This document shows, piece after piece, positions 43,894 through 52,569 of a stretch of DNA of 64,000 nt (its first letter is position 1; each line of letters starts with the position of its first letter). Below the pieces are notes generated by a model that ran no database searches, was not told where the DNA came from, and saw only the letters and a list, made by a program, of their open reading frames with translations. Location: the NCBI RefSeq assembly GCF_001895085.1, contig NZ_BDFD01000005.1:1-64000 (forward strand). The letters run 5' to 3'. This DNA comes from Mariprofundus micogutta (GTDB lineage: Bacteria > Pseudomonadota > Zetaproteobacteria > Mariprofundales > Mariprofundaceae). The translations under genes and the position numbers were made by a program.

Positions 43894-43999
43894 AAGCGCC
43901 TCCAGTCTGAAACCCGTTCAGTTGCATTGATGTGATGAAGTAGTATCACCACTGTGGGCAATAAGTTCAAGTATAACCCGATGAATCAGCTCTCTGTTA

Positions 44000-45694
44000 T
44001 CATGGTGTAATGGCGGTAACATGATATTTTTGCAGCTCTTCAGGCACATACCAGTGTTCGCTATTATAACCTATGCCGGCAGGCGCCGGTTTGATGCCGT
44101 GGAAACGCTTATGCATCACAGGCAGTGAGTAGGGGGCAAACAGGAATACCATGGGCACATCGTTGTAAATCTCTTGCTGCATGATGTCGTACTGCTGTTT
44201 GCGCAGTTTTCGGTCAAAGGTTCTGCGCGCATTGTCCAGAGCTGCGTCTACCTTGTTATTTTTATAGGTCAGGAAATTAAACTGTCTTGGACCGGTTTGG
44301 GATGAGTGCCAGATGGTGTATTGATCGGGGTCCGGGGAGAGTGACCAGCCGAGAATGACTGCATCAAAATCACGTTTGTTAATAAAGTTCTGAATAAATG
44401 CTGACCATTCGATCAGCCTGATGTTGATGCTTATACCAACCGTTTTCAGTCGTTGCTGCATAATAGTTGCGGCATCAGAGCGTTGTTTGTTGCCGTTATT
44501 GGTTAGGATGGTGAAGGAGAGTATTTTGCCATCCTTGTCGATCAAACCATCACCATCAGAATCTGACCAGCCGGCTTCAGCAAGCAGGGAACGCGCTTTT
44601 TCGGGGTCAAACGGGCGCGGCTTTAGTGTTTCATTCACCCAGTATGTGCCGGGTTTGTAGGGCGTGGCAATAGTTTCACCCAACCCCAGTTGTACGCCAT
44701 CAAGGATCTCCTGGCGATCAATGGCATAAGCAATGGCTTCGCGTACTTTTTGATTATCAAAGGGTTTTCGTTGCATGTTGAAACCCAGATAAGTGTAAAC
44801 AAAATCAAGGTATTTATAGCGATTGTAGTTATGTTTCAGCGTTGCCTTGGTATCAAACAGGCGAGTGTACTGCATGGGGCTTAAACCGACTGAATCAAGA
44901 CGTCCGGCAGTAAGCTCCAGAAATTGGGTGGCGCGATCGGGAATAATGCGTGTCATGCGCTCGCTGATCCAGACTTCTCCGTCAAAATAATCCGGATTCG
45001 CAGTCAGGGTGATGGATTGTTGTGGTTGCCACTGGGCCAATCTGTAAGGACCTATCGTCGCCTGAGGCTGGCGTGACAGCCTGGTGTCCATAATATTTTC
45101 ACCTTCAAACACATGCTTTGGCAATATCGCCAGTGATGACCATGAGGAGAGGGCGGGGGAGAATGGTTCATCGTAATGGACGATGAAAGTGCGCGGATCC
45201 GGGGTCTCGATACTTTTGACCAGCATATAATCGGCTTTGTATGCGCTTTGTGTGCTGTCACTCTGCATCAGATCCACGGTAAAAGCGCAATCAGAGGATG
45301 TGAATGGTTTCCCGTCACTCCAACGTAGTTCAGCACGTAACTTGAACGTGATGCTTTTATTGTCGGCTGAAACCTGCCAAGACTCGGCCAGTTGTCCGGT
45401 CAGATTCAGGTTTTTGTCGTATCTCAATAGTGAGAGGTAAAGTTGGCCTGCAACAGCATGGCTGGAAGCATCGCCTGCGATCATGGGAATAAGATTGGTT
45501 GCATCACCGATGCTGGCTTCGATCAGACGATCACCCCTGACAGGTGTATCTGTATAGGCTTGTGCCAGAAAGTCAGTAGATGTATCCCCGTTTTGCCCTG
45601 ATTCAGTACAGGCACTCACTGAGAAAATCAGGGCGATAAATGCAGTGAGCTTTACGGTGTTCAGCTTGATTCTACCCTGCGTGCGAGAACCCAC
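44000..45694 (-). CDS. Peptide-type ABC transporter substrate-binding lipoprotein
   Basis: A 564-residue SBP_bac_5 (OppA/DppA-like) protein with lipobox VSAC (about C29). Family strands are evident: LAESWQVSADNKSITFKLR, EAIAYAIDRQEILDGVQLG and PDQYTIWHSSQ. It carries a GLIDKDGK insertion near residue 385. The start is a GTG at 45694 behind AGGAG with seven-base spacing, which overlaps the mltD end by 34 bases. No permease or ATPase genes are adjacent. Coupling to a murein transglycosylase suggests muropeptide uptake, as with MppA; that is inference. Confidence 0.85.
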   Translation of the reverse strand: MGSRTQGRIKLNTVKLTAFIALIFSVSACTESGQNGDTSTDFLAQAYTDTPVRGDRLIEASIGDATNLIPMIAGDASSHAVAGQLYLSLLRYDKNLNLTGQLAESWQVSADNKSITFKLRAELRWSDGKPFTSSDCAFTVDLMQSDSTQSAYKADYMLVKSIETPDPRTFIVHYDEPFSPALSSWSSLAILPKHVFEGENIMDTRLSRQPQATIGPYRLAQWQPQQSITLTANPDYFDGEVWISERMTRIIPDRATQFLELTAGRLDSVGLSPMQYTRLFDTKATLKHNYNRYKYLDFVYTYLGFNMQRKPFDNQKVREAIAYAIDRQEILDGVQLGLGETIATPYKPGTYWVNETLKPRPFDPEKARSLLAEAGWSDSDGDGLIDKDGKILSFTILTNNGNKQRSDAATIMQQRLKTVGISINIRLIEWSAFIQNFINKRDFDAVILGWSLSPDPDQYTIWHSSQTGPRQFNFLTYKNNKVDAALDNARRTFDRKLRKQQYDIMQQEIYNDVPMVFLFAPYSLPVMHKRFHGIKPAPAGIGYNSEHWYVPEELQKYHVTAITP

Positions 45695-46902
45695 AATGTA
45701 TCTCCTGCGCGTATCTTTCTTTTTAGTGAGAGGCTGTTAACCCGTGCAATGGCTTTGACCGTTGTGCCAAAGCGTTTGGCAATGCGCCATAGCGAGTCAC
45801 CTGAGCGAACTTTGTAACGAATCCGGTGGCTGCCAGGCAATAGCGGATTTTCATTGGCGCTGGCTTTGGCCAGTTGATTCGCCGGTACTTTCAATCGTTG
45901 TCCGGCACGAAGGTATTTGCCTAGCTTGCGGTTCAGCTGTTTTAACATCTGTACAGTTGTGCCGTGTGCCTTGGCGATGCTCCATAAAGAGTCGCCCTTT
46001 TGTACCCTGGTGTGTACAAATTTCGGACCTGCATGTTTTATATTGCTGTGAACATTATTGAAATTCGATTCAGGCACATGAATGGTAACCGGATGAGAAA
46101 AATACTGAGCCTGATTCAAGCATGGGTTGAAACGAAAGATATCGTCTTTTTCCATGCCACTGAGGGTTTCAAGTGCGCGAATATCAACCGGAGGCTGCAG
46201 CTGTATCATTCTGGTTTTGATGGGATCGGGAAATGCAACCATGCCTTTGTTTAACAATGAAGCCAATCCAATGGCTTGCTGAACATATGCACGCGTGGCT
46301 GATGGAATCGGCATTTTTTCCAGGCCATCTGCAATGTTCCATGGATTCTTCCTCAATTGTCTGGATAAGCCATTGGGGCCCATATTATATGCCGCCAGTG
46401 CCAGAGGCCAGTTGTCAAAACGGTCATGCAGCTGTTGAAGGTATTGTATGGCAACAGTAGATGAGCGATCAATGTCGCGCCTGCCATTGAGTTTATGATT
46501 TGAATGCAGGCCAAGCCACTTTGCTGTTTTTGGCATCAGCTGCCACAGCCCGAGAGCTCCGGCATGTGAGAGGGCATAAGGGTTGTATGTTGACTCGATG
46601 ACCGGAAGTACCTGAAGTGAAACAGGTGCATTTAATTCATTCAGCTTTGCAATCAGGCGATACCTGACAAAACGGGAGCGTTCAGTAACTGTATTCCAGC
46701 TCTGACTGAAATGCTTTCTGGCCTGGGCCTCTGCGATCAGCAAATCGTTATCACTAAGGCTTTTTAACAGCGGGTCAATACGATGGTTGTGCAATGACTG
46801 CGATGAGACTGATGAGGAGAAAATCAGGCAGGTGAGCAGCAGTGTACCTAGCCTGATAAGCATAGTCGTTGTTGGCATTGTCTTCCTGACAATTGAAGGC
46901 AT
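45661..46902 (-). CDS. mltD: MltD-like lytic transglycosylase with two LysM domains
   Basis: A 413-residue exported protein: signal sequence (about 14-34), an SLT lysozyme-like domain (about 85-220) with catalytic glutamate in VLPVIESTYNPYALS, then GALGLWQLMPKTA and LALAAYNMGPNG. Two C-terminal LysM modules follow (VHTRVQKGDSLWSIAKAHGT and RYKVRSGDSLWRIAKRFGT), which bind glycan. No lipobox cysteine is seen in the signal. The substrate-binding protein gene overlaps its 3' end. Confidence 0.9.
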   Translation of the reverse strand: MPSIVRKTMPTTTMLIRLGTLLLTCLIFSSSVSSQSLHNHRIDPLLKSLSDNDLLIAEAQARKHFSQSWNTVTERSRFVRYRLIAKLNELNAPVSLQVLPVIESTYNPYALSHAGALGLWQLMPKTAKWLGLHSNHKLNGRRDIDRSSTVAIQYLQQLHDRFDNWPLALAAYNMGPNGLSRQLRKNPWNIADGLEKMPIPSATRAYVQQAIGLASLLNKGMVAFPDPIKTRMIQLQPPVDIRALETLSGMEKDDIFRFNPCLNQAQYFSHPVTIHVPESNFNNVHSNIKHAGPKFVHTRVQKGDSLWSIAKAHGTTVQMLKQLNRKLGKYLRAGQRLKVPANQLAKASANENPLLPGSHRIRYKVRSGDSLWRIAKRFGTTVKAIARVNSLSLKRKIRAGDTLWVLARRVESS

Positions 46903-46939
46903 GAGAACGGGTTCCGGTTATCGCGTGGTACAATGATGC

Positions 46940-47524
46940 TTAAAACAGGTCATCATATTCCGTTTCATCATCGAAATCATCATCCGCGCCAGCTTCCACA
47001 AGGGCATTGCCAAGCAGGGTTAATGCAAGCATTTTGCTGCCTTCTTTTTCACGCGCATCAACAGGAATCACCATGACATCGCCTAGCCCCAGCAGAGAAG
47101 CAATTTCATCAACACTTCTGGCTCCCGGCAGATCTTGTTTGGTTGCACCAACAATGACAGGCAGGTCAACATGTTCAGCATAATAATCAAACATTTTTTT
47201 CATCTCGGCCATTGATTCATCACTGGTACTGTCTACCAGAAAAATAGCTCCGATGGCTCCTCTGGAAAGGATATTCCACATAAAATTGAAGCGGGACTGA
47301 CCTGGTGTTCCAAACAGGTGAAGCTCCAGCATATCATCAACTTTGAGGATACCAAAATCCAGTCCTACCGTGGTCATCGCTTTGAGTTCAGCAACGGAAT
47401 CAGTGGCTGAAACGTCAGTCGCAGCGACCTGTGAATCGCTGAGATTCTGGACCATGGTGGTTTTGCCTGCGTTAACCGGTCCGGTAATAACCAGTTTTAC
47501 AATCTGTTTTTCTTCGCCCTGCAT
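46940..47524 (-). CDS. MglA-like small GTPase
   Basis: A 194-residue Ras-like GTPase of the bacterial MglA/COG2229 type. P-loop GPVNAGKT (15-22), switch I threonine in TTVGLDFG (51-58), switch II FGTPGQ (71-76) where Ras has DxxGQ, and base-recognition TKQD (128-131). A very acidic C-terminal tail (DDDFDDETEYDDLF) is unusual and may be a docking element. MglA-type GTPases set cell polarity and are regulated by Roadblock GAPs such as MglB; several Roadblock genes lie nearby. It shares one base (TAATG) with the unknown gene upstream. Confidence 0.9.
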   Translation of the reverse strand: MQGEEKQIVKLVITGPVNAGKTTMVQNLSDSQVAATDVSATDSVAELKAMTTVGLDFGILKVDDMLELHLFGTPGQSRFNFMWNILSRGAIGAIFLVDSTSDESMAEMKKMFDYYAEHVDLPVIVGATKQDLPGARSVDEIASLLGLGDVMVIPVDAREKEGSKMLALTLLGNALVEAGADDDFDDETEYDDLF

Positions 47525-48156
47525 TAAAGCCCCCTGATCCTGTTGATAATTCTGGACAGGATAGAGACCTTGCCTCTTTTCTTTTTCGCAGGTCGTTGTG
47601 TATTTACCTGCTGCGTTCTCGTACTGCTCTGTGCACCGGCATTCAATGGTGCAATCAGCCCCAGAATATAAGTGGCCATCATGACTCTCAGACGGACCAT
47701 TTCATCGCGGGAATTTTCAGATTGGGAAATGTAATTCTGCATGCGAAGTACTCCATTCTGTTGGTACATCATATGCATTTTCATATAAGCGGAATTATCC
47801 TGGAAAGCATAGCGTTGCATGGGATAAAGTCTGACTACGAGCGGAGGTAGACGCATGACAAAGCTGAGCAGTGCTGCGCGTGTTTCGGCATTAAATGTGT
47901 AACCTGCAAGGGCTGCGGAAATAGCCTGAGGTGCAAAGATTCTTTTGCTGCTGGTAGGGTTGAAGTCGGAGGTGGTGACTACATTCACGTTATCAGATTC
48001 GAAAATCGCTCTGAGTTTAGTGCTCACTTCATCATAGGAGCCTTCAAAGCCAGCTCGCTCGTAATAAATACTTTCCGTATTATTTCCCACCGTATAATCA
48101 ACTCGCGCAGGTTTCTGGTTGATGATCATACGACGGAGATACACAAGTGAATTCAT
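47524..48156 (-). CDS. Unknown protein coupled to the MglA-like GTPase
   Basis: About 210 residues starting MNSLVYLRRM at 48156, with GGAGAAGG upstream. I recognise no domain. The middle is helical and Met/Gln/Arg-rich (LRMQNYISQSENSRDEMVRLRV); a hydrophobic stretch MMATYILGLIAPL lies near 165-178, and the C-terminus is strongly basic (KKKRGK...RIINRIRGL), suited to membrane or nucleic-acid contact. Its stop overlaps the GTPase start by one base, so it is probably a dedicated partner or effector of that GTPase. Confidence 0.7.
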   Translation of the reverse strand: MNSLVYLRRMIINQKPARVDYTVGNNTESIYYERAGFEGSYDEVSTKLRAIFESDNVNVVTTSDFNPTSSKRIFAPQAISAALAGYTFNAETRAALLSFVMRLPPLVVRLYPMQRYAFQDNSAYMKMHMMYQQNGVLRMQNYISQSENSRDEMVRLRVMMATYILGLIAPLNAGAQSSTRTQQVNTQRPAKKKRGKVSILSRIINRIRGL

Positions 48157-48336
48157 TCTAGAATACCTTCTCCAAGCCCGATATGTTAGGGAATATACAG
48201 ACTGACCGGGTAGTCGCAAATAGAAAATGCGCTGCTAATGCACAACAACGGGAAGCCATGAGGTATAGGTGCGGTGCTCCAGCCGCGATTTTTCCACATG
48301 GATGATCCGGGTGTGATGGGTTAGAGATAACAGTGT

Positions 48337-48369
48337 GAGAACTCCCTGTGATCATAACAGGGAGTTCTC
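48337..48369. terminator. Perfect 12-bp hairpin after a Roadblock gene
   Basis: GAGAACTCCCTG (48337-48348) pairs perfectly with CAGGGAGTTCTC (48358-48369) around a nine-base loop. It begins seven bases past the stop of the minus-strand Roadblock gene. On the minus strand no T-run follows, so it may be a processing or attenuating hairpin rather than a full terminator, separating two sub-operons of the cluster. Confidence 0.55.
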
Positions 48370-48375
48370 TCGTTG

Positions 48376-48741
48376 CTAGAGAATCTGGCCGAGTTGACTC
48401 TGAGCCTGCCTTGCTTCCAGAAAGACCAGACCAAGATTTGCGCCCTGGGATACTTTTACAATCAGTGAAGCACGGTGTTCAATATCGAAAAGCAGGATGC
48501 CTGCGTTGGCACCACGGATGTTTACTTCCTGAAAGTCACCAACTTTCAAGGTGTCTGTTACACGTTTGGCCAGGCTTGCCAGTGCAGCACCCATGGCAGC
48601 TGCCGCATCGCCCTGATCACCGTCCAGTTTGTTGGCAATCATCATGCCATCAGGACTGATAACACCGCTTCCCTGAATGTCGGATGTCGCCATTTTCAGT
48701 TCATCAAGTACAGCATTGATTCTTTCTTGTTTTGTAGCCAT
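48376..48741 (-). CDS. Roadblock/LC7 domain protein B
   Basis: A 121-residue single Roadblock domain. The pattern is typical: an N-terminal helix (ERINAVLDELKMATSDIQGSGVISPDGMMIA), a central Ala/Gly-rich helix (GAALASLAKRVTDTLKVGDFQ) and the hairpin GILLFDIEHRASLIVKVSQGANLG. Members dimerise and regulate MglA-like GTPases, as MglB does. It follows the ODP-type gene by 29 bases on the same strand and is probably co-transcribed with it; a strong hairpin lies after its stop. Confidence 0.88.
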   Translation of the reverse strand: MATKQERINAVLDELKMATSDIQGSGVISPDGMMIANKLDGDQGDAAAAMGAALASLAKRVTDTLKVGDFQEVNIRGANAGILLFDIEHRASLIVKVSQGANLGLVFLEARQAQSQLGQIL

Positions 48742-48770
48742 ATCAATCTCCTTGTTCAGTTATAATTGAA

Positions 48771-49520
48771 TTATGCAGGTAATTTGTAGATCTCTTTCAT
48801 CGCGTCGGCACCAACATCAAGACCTTCAACCCAGTCGATGAATTGAGTCACCATCTCTTTGCCCTTGAACATGGCACCGTGTTGTGGCGCAATAATTTCG
48901 ATATCCAGTTCACGCACCATTTTAGCCCATAGCTGACAGGCCGTGTTACTGCCCATATAACGTTGATGGAAGCCCGCCATGTGGCCGGTATGTGCTTCGA
49001 AGTCCTCAACAAAGCGGTAATCTACAAGCGCAGCACCAAGGTCGCCGGTATAAAGAATTTTCGAGATGGGATCATATACATGGAAATTGCCGGCAGAGTG
49101 CAGGAAATGAGCCGGTATAATCATCAGTTCACAGCCTTCAAGATCAAGTTTTGCGCCCTGGTCAGGAATCTCTTTCATACGATCCATAACGCTTCCATCA
49201 ACGCCGAAGTGGGCGACAAAGCGTTTCCAGATGGCAGACAGATAGGCATCTGCATCGGTGATCATCAGCCAGCCGTTTACCGAAGCGACAATGTCAGGAT
49301 CCTGATGTGAGAGAAACAGGTATTTCAGGGCAGAGGGTGCAAGGTGCTCCGGCATGGCCGCCATAATTTTCGAATAAACCTTGTGTCCACCGGGATCAAG
49401 CAACATGCCTTTGCCTTTGTGAATAATCAGATGCTGATTAGCAGAGACCATTTCGCCCTCGGTGAAATCTTCAAAGAAGATGCACCGGTGTTCATCATTT
49501 TCAAAAAGTATATCTGCCAT
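48771..49520 (-). CDS. Standalone di-iron beta-lactamase-fold protein, ODP-type oxygen sensor candidate
   Basis: A 249-residue protein like the N-terminal half of flavodiiron proteins, without the flavodoxin domain. All six metal ligands are present: H72, D74, D76 (SHQDPD), H141, D160 and H214. The HxDxD form instead of HxExD is what I recall for ODP proteins, which bind O2 at the di-iron site and partner with signalling systems in Treponema. The start is supported by AGGAGG upstream of 49520. It sits between two Roadblock genes, so an O2 or redox input to the GTPase system is a reasonable inference. Confidence 0.82.
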   Translation of the reverse strand: MADILFENDEHRCIFFEDFTEGEMVSANQHLIIHKGKGMLLDPGGHKVYSKIMAAMPEHLAPSALKYLFLSHQDPDIVASVNGWLMITDADAYLSAIWKRFVAHFGVDGSVMDRMKEIPDQGAKLDLEGCELMIIPAHFLHSAGNFHVYDPISKILYTGDLGAALVDYRFVEDFEAHTGHMAGFHQRYMGSNTACQLWAKMVRELDIEIIAPQHGAMFKGKEMVTQFIDWVEGLDVGADAMKEIYKLPA

Positions 49521-49559
49521 ACATGTCCTCCTAACTATGTATTATGTAGTTAATTCTCT

Positions 49560-49961
49560 TTACGCTTGCTCTCTATCCATATCCATCACCAGAGCAATTC
49601 GATCCCGAAGTGAATGCAGTAGTTTTCTCATGCCTTTCGGTACAGATGGGGTGTCCATGACCAGAACGAAGGGTTCACCGTTAATTTCGATATCCTTAAT
49701 AACCATCAGATGACTGTCTTCAAGCACAAGTGCAACACAGGTAATGCTATTGTACTCGCCCAGACGAACCGCATGTTCACCAACCCGGATCAGTTCCGGC
49801 GCGATGGCAGCCATGCCTGCATGAGCTATTTTTCCTGCATGGCTGACTGGCCAGCCGTTTTTGTCAGCCAGCAGCAGTGAGTGCATCTTATGCTGTAGAC
49901 GTGTCTCTTCGAGAATTGCCTGAAGTCGCGTTTCTAAAGTTAAGCCAGATGAATTTTCCAA
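49560..49961 (-). CDS. Roadblock/LC7-like protein C
   Basis: A 133-residue protein with a Roadblock pattern: an N-terminal helix LETRLQAILEETRLQHKMHSLLLADKNGWPVSHAG, a helix around MAAIAPELIRVGEHAVRLG, and paired strands CVALVLEDSHLMVIKDIEINGEPFVLVMDT. It is more diverged than protein B. AGGAGG precedes the ATG. It is the first gene of a C-ODP-B operon and is divergent from the kinase-phosphoesterase gene. Confidence 0.75.
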   Translation of the reverse strand: MENSSGLTLETRLQAILEETRLQHKMHSLLLADKNGWPVSHAGKIAHAGMAAIAPELIRVGEHAVRLGEYNSITCVALVLEDSHLMVIKDIEINGEPFVLVMDTPSVPKGMRKLLHSLRDRIALVMDMDREQA

Positions 49962-50110
49962 GCACTTCCTCCTGTCGTAGCAGGCCTATTTAACCTTAAT
50001 CAGGCTGAGGTTTCCATGGAAAATATTATTGCCTGACTCAAATAGCTACTGTGTTGAATCCGCTTATCTGTATATAGTAAGCGTTCGCAGTTTCGTGCCG
50101 GGGAGAAATA

Positions 50111-51631
50111 ATGGATAGCTATATTATTGGCAGTCTCTCTGATGAGATAAAGGTCAATATCGATGTTATTGATGGACTGTTGTGCCAGGCACCGCAAGTT
50201 TTGTCTCATGGCGGTGCATTTACGGGTAAGCCGGATACTCAGATTTATGCGGATGAGACCTGGGTATTAAAAATTAATTCCCGACGCAGTTTTACGTCTG
50301 AAACTGTTGCAGAGAGGTGGTGTAAGCTTCAGATCGAGAGAGAAAAAGAGTATCAAATATATCATCCGGATCGTACATGGTTGATGATTCATGATGAGAA
50401 CTGGCTGGTGGCAAATATCTCACCCAGGCTAAAACCGCTGCACATGTTTGATTTCGGCACCTTTTCTGCAGAAGAACGGGTATGGGCCTTTTCAGAAATA
50501 ATGCGAATATATTGTGAATTCACGGTGCGTTTTGATAAGCGGCTGGATGAAGGGTTGTCTAATTTCGGGTGTCTGCAAGGTAAGCTCTGGTATCTGGATG
50601 ATGATATTTATGCCTGGGATAACTTTTCATCGTTCTCGGCGATGTTGGCAAACTGGTTGAGAAAATCAGACGAGTTGGGTCTTGATGTTCAATCGTGGAG
50701 TTTGTTGGGGAACTCCTTATGGCCACGACTGAGGTCTTATTCTTCATCGGCAGATGATGTTGTGCATGAAGCACTTGTTGATCAGTTTGTAGGGGGGGAC
50801 GAAGCTCTGAAGCAGGTTTTTCTGGCAGAACTCAGGCCGTCCTATCGGATTGAGATGGCGCAGGCTGCATCGGGTGATTTCTCTCCACTTGAACCCATAG
50901 GTCTGATTGCTGATGTGCATGCCAATTTACCGGCGTTTGAAGTGGTTCTGGCCGAGTTTTCAAGGCGTGGTATTTCGCAGATAATGATGCTGGGTGATAT
51001 TGTTGGCTATGGGCCTCATCCTAAGGCATGTATTGCACTGGCCAAACAACACGGTGTGTTTTGCGTGAGGGGGAATCATGATCACTACGTAGCTCATAAC
51101 GGAGATGTCAGGGTGGCATCCAGCAGTCTGGCGAAATGGACGCTGGATTGGACGCTGAGTCAACTCGATGATATGGATAAACAGTGGTTAGGGGCTTTGC
51201 CTGTTCGGCATCGGATGCCCGGCTGGATGGCAGTGCATGGCTCGCCGATTGATAAAACATTTTTTAATGGTTATGTGTATAACATGACGGCAGAAAAGAA
51301 TCTGGATCATCTTCGAACCATAGATATTCCCATATGTTTGCACGGCCATTCGCATATTCAGGGAGTTTATGCCATGAAAAACAGGATGGTTCAGCCATAT
51401 ATCTGTTCGGAACGGGTGAACCTGAGTGATTTCAGTGCATCACTGGTATGCCCGGGTTCGGTTGGGCAGCCGCGCATGGGTGTAGCGCAAGCAGAAGGGG
51501 CTGTGTTCTATCCGGATAGCCTGGATCTGGAGCTGTTTTCTCTGCCTTATGATATTGAAAAAGTTGCTGCTGATATGGAAAGCTTTGATTTTCCAGCTAA
51601 AGCAATCGAGCGCTTGCGAGAAGGAAGATAA
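50111..51631 (+). CDS. Kinase-like/calcineurin-type metallophosphoesterase fusion
   Basis: A 506-residue two-domain protein. Residues 1-250 are kinase-like: WVLKIN (K54), a catalytic-loop-like D146...LSNFG (N151) and an acidic LWYLDDDIYAWD (D163-D165). Residues 262-506 are a metallophosphoesterase with ligands D268/H270 (DVHANL), D296 (GDIVGYGPHP), N322/H323/D324 (GNHD), H376 (VHGS) and H413/H415 (GHSH). GGGGAG precedes the ATG. It is the only plus-strand gene within the Roadblock cluster. A kinase and phosphatase in one chain suggests reversible control of a cluster protein; the target is unknown. Confidence 0.85.
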   Translation: MDSYIIGSLSDEIKVNIDVIDGLLCQAPQVLSHGGAFTGKPDTQIYADETWVLKINSRRSFTSETVAERWCKLQIEREKEYQIYHPDRTWLMIHDENWLVANISPRLKPLHMFDFGTFSAEERVWAFSEIMRIYCEFTVRFDKRLDEGLSNFGCLQGKLWYLDDDIYAWDNFSSFSAMLANWLRKSDELGLDVQSWSLLGNSLWPRLRSYSSSADDVVHEALVDQFVGGDEALKQVFLAELRPSYRIEMAQAASGDFSPLEPIGLIADVHANLPAFEVVLAEFSRRGISQIMMLGDIVGYGPHPKACIALAKQHGVFCVRGNHDHYVAHNGDVRVASSSLAKWTLDWTLSQLDDMDKQWLGALPVRHRMPGWMAVHGSPIDKTFFNGYVYNMTAEKNLDHLRTIDIPICLHGHSHIQGVYAMKNRMVQPYICSERVNLSDFSASLVCPGSVGQPRMGVAQAEGAVFYPDSLDLELFSLPYDIEKVAADMESFDFPAKAIERLREGR

Positions 51632-51667
51632 CAGCCGATTACGTATGAGTGGTTAGTTTGTTTGGCC

Positions 51668-52066
51668 TTATGGGCACTGTGGCGCGACTTGCTCCAGCGC
51701 CTCTCGAGCCGCCATCCAGCCTGCTCCCAGGCTGATGTTCGTGCGGGTCACCAGAATCAGCAGGTAGTCAGGTTTTGTCGGCACGACGGCCATGAAGTGA
51801 AAAGTGCCGTCAGTAGTCATCTGAATTTCTTTGATATGGTATTTAATTTCTTCACCACGTTGCGCAGCCATCATGGTTTCAACAGCTGTGATTGTTTTTC
51901 CACGAAACATATCAACGGCCGCGGCCCCAACTGCATCAACATAGGATTGTGTGAAGTAGGGGACATTATGATGTGCACCCAGCAGCAGGCCGTTATTCAG
52001 ATCCACGACTGCTGCAGCCAGCGCGCCATCGAGTTCATTAACAAGGTTCTCAAGCGTTGTGTTCAT
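51668..52066 (-). CDS. Roadblock/LC7-like protein D
   Basis: A 132-residue Roadblock-like protein: LENLVNELDGALAAAVVDLNNGLLLGAHHNVPYFTQSY, then a helix AVGAAAVDMFRGKTI and strands GTFHFMAVVPTKPDYLLILVTR. It starts five bases after protein E on the same strand. The C-terminal helix LGAGWMAAREALEQVAP would pack against the dimer. It forms the E-D end of an F-E-D operon. Confidence 0.85.
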   Translation of the reverse strand: MNTTLENLVNELDGALAAAVVDLNNGLLLGAHHNVPYFTQSYVDAVGAAAVDMFRGKTITAVETMMAAQRGEEIKYHIKEIQMTTDGTFHFMAVVPTKPDYLLILVTRTNISLGAGWMAAREALEQVAPQCP

Positions 52067-52071
52067 GGGCT

Positions 52072-52557
52072 TTACCTCTCCTGAGCTTCTTGCATTACGC
52101 GTTTAACCAGCTCTTCCAACAAGGCGGGTTGTCTCTCGGCTGAAGGTGCTTTTTCTTCTTCCTGTTGTTTCTCTTCATGCTGTGATTTGTTAATTAATTC
52201 GACAATCACTTCAACTTCTTTGCGGGCGTGGCCGAGCAGCATGCCGAGTTTTAATTCGCGGCTACCCATCAATCCCAGCAGCATATCTTCACCTGCATGA
52301 ATCAATGCAACAGTACGCCCTCTGGATTGCGTAACCACCTGAATACAGTTGTCATCTCCACCCTGAATGGCCAGGGCATCACCAAGAGAAAGCATGGAGG
52401 AGCACATGGCGGAAAGTGCATCAGCTTCAATTTCAACAGACGATGCATAAGCCACAGGCAGGCCGTCGACGCTGCAAAGTAAAGCGGCATCAAGGTGCGT
52501 TTCTCTTTCAACCAGGCGTGAAAGCTCTTTACTGCAGGCTTCTTTATAGTCGCTCAA
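52072..52557 (-). CDS. Roadblock/LC7-like protein E with charged C-terminal tail
   Basis: A 161-residue protein: a Roadblock core (about 1-118; LDAALLCSVDGLPVAYASSVEIEAD, CSSMLSLGDALAIQGG, RTVALIHAGEDMLLGLMG) and an extra Glu/Gln/Lys-rich helical tail (HEEKQQEEEKAP, then LLEELVKRVMQEA). The tail could form a coiled coil to bind a partner. It lies 12 bases after protein F and five before protein D. Confidence 0.85.
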   Translation of the reverse strand: MSDYKEACSKELSRLVERETHLDAALLCSVDGLPVAYASSVEIEADALSAMCSSMLSLGDALAIQGGDDNCIQVVTQSRGRTVALIHAGEDMLLGLMGSRELKLGMLLGHARKEVEVIVELINKSQHEEKQQEEEKAPSAERQPALLEELVKRVMQEAQER

Positions 52558-52569
52558 TTACTGCTCCTG

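Noticed and set aside
50071-50078. A sigma70 promoter (TTGAAT...TATAGT) for the kinase-phosphoesterase gene
   Set aside because: The spacing between the two boxes is only about 13 bases, too short for a confident call.
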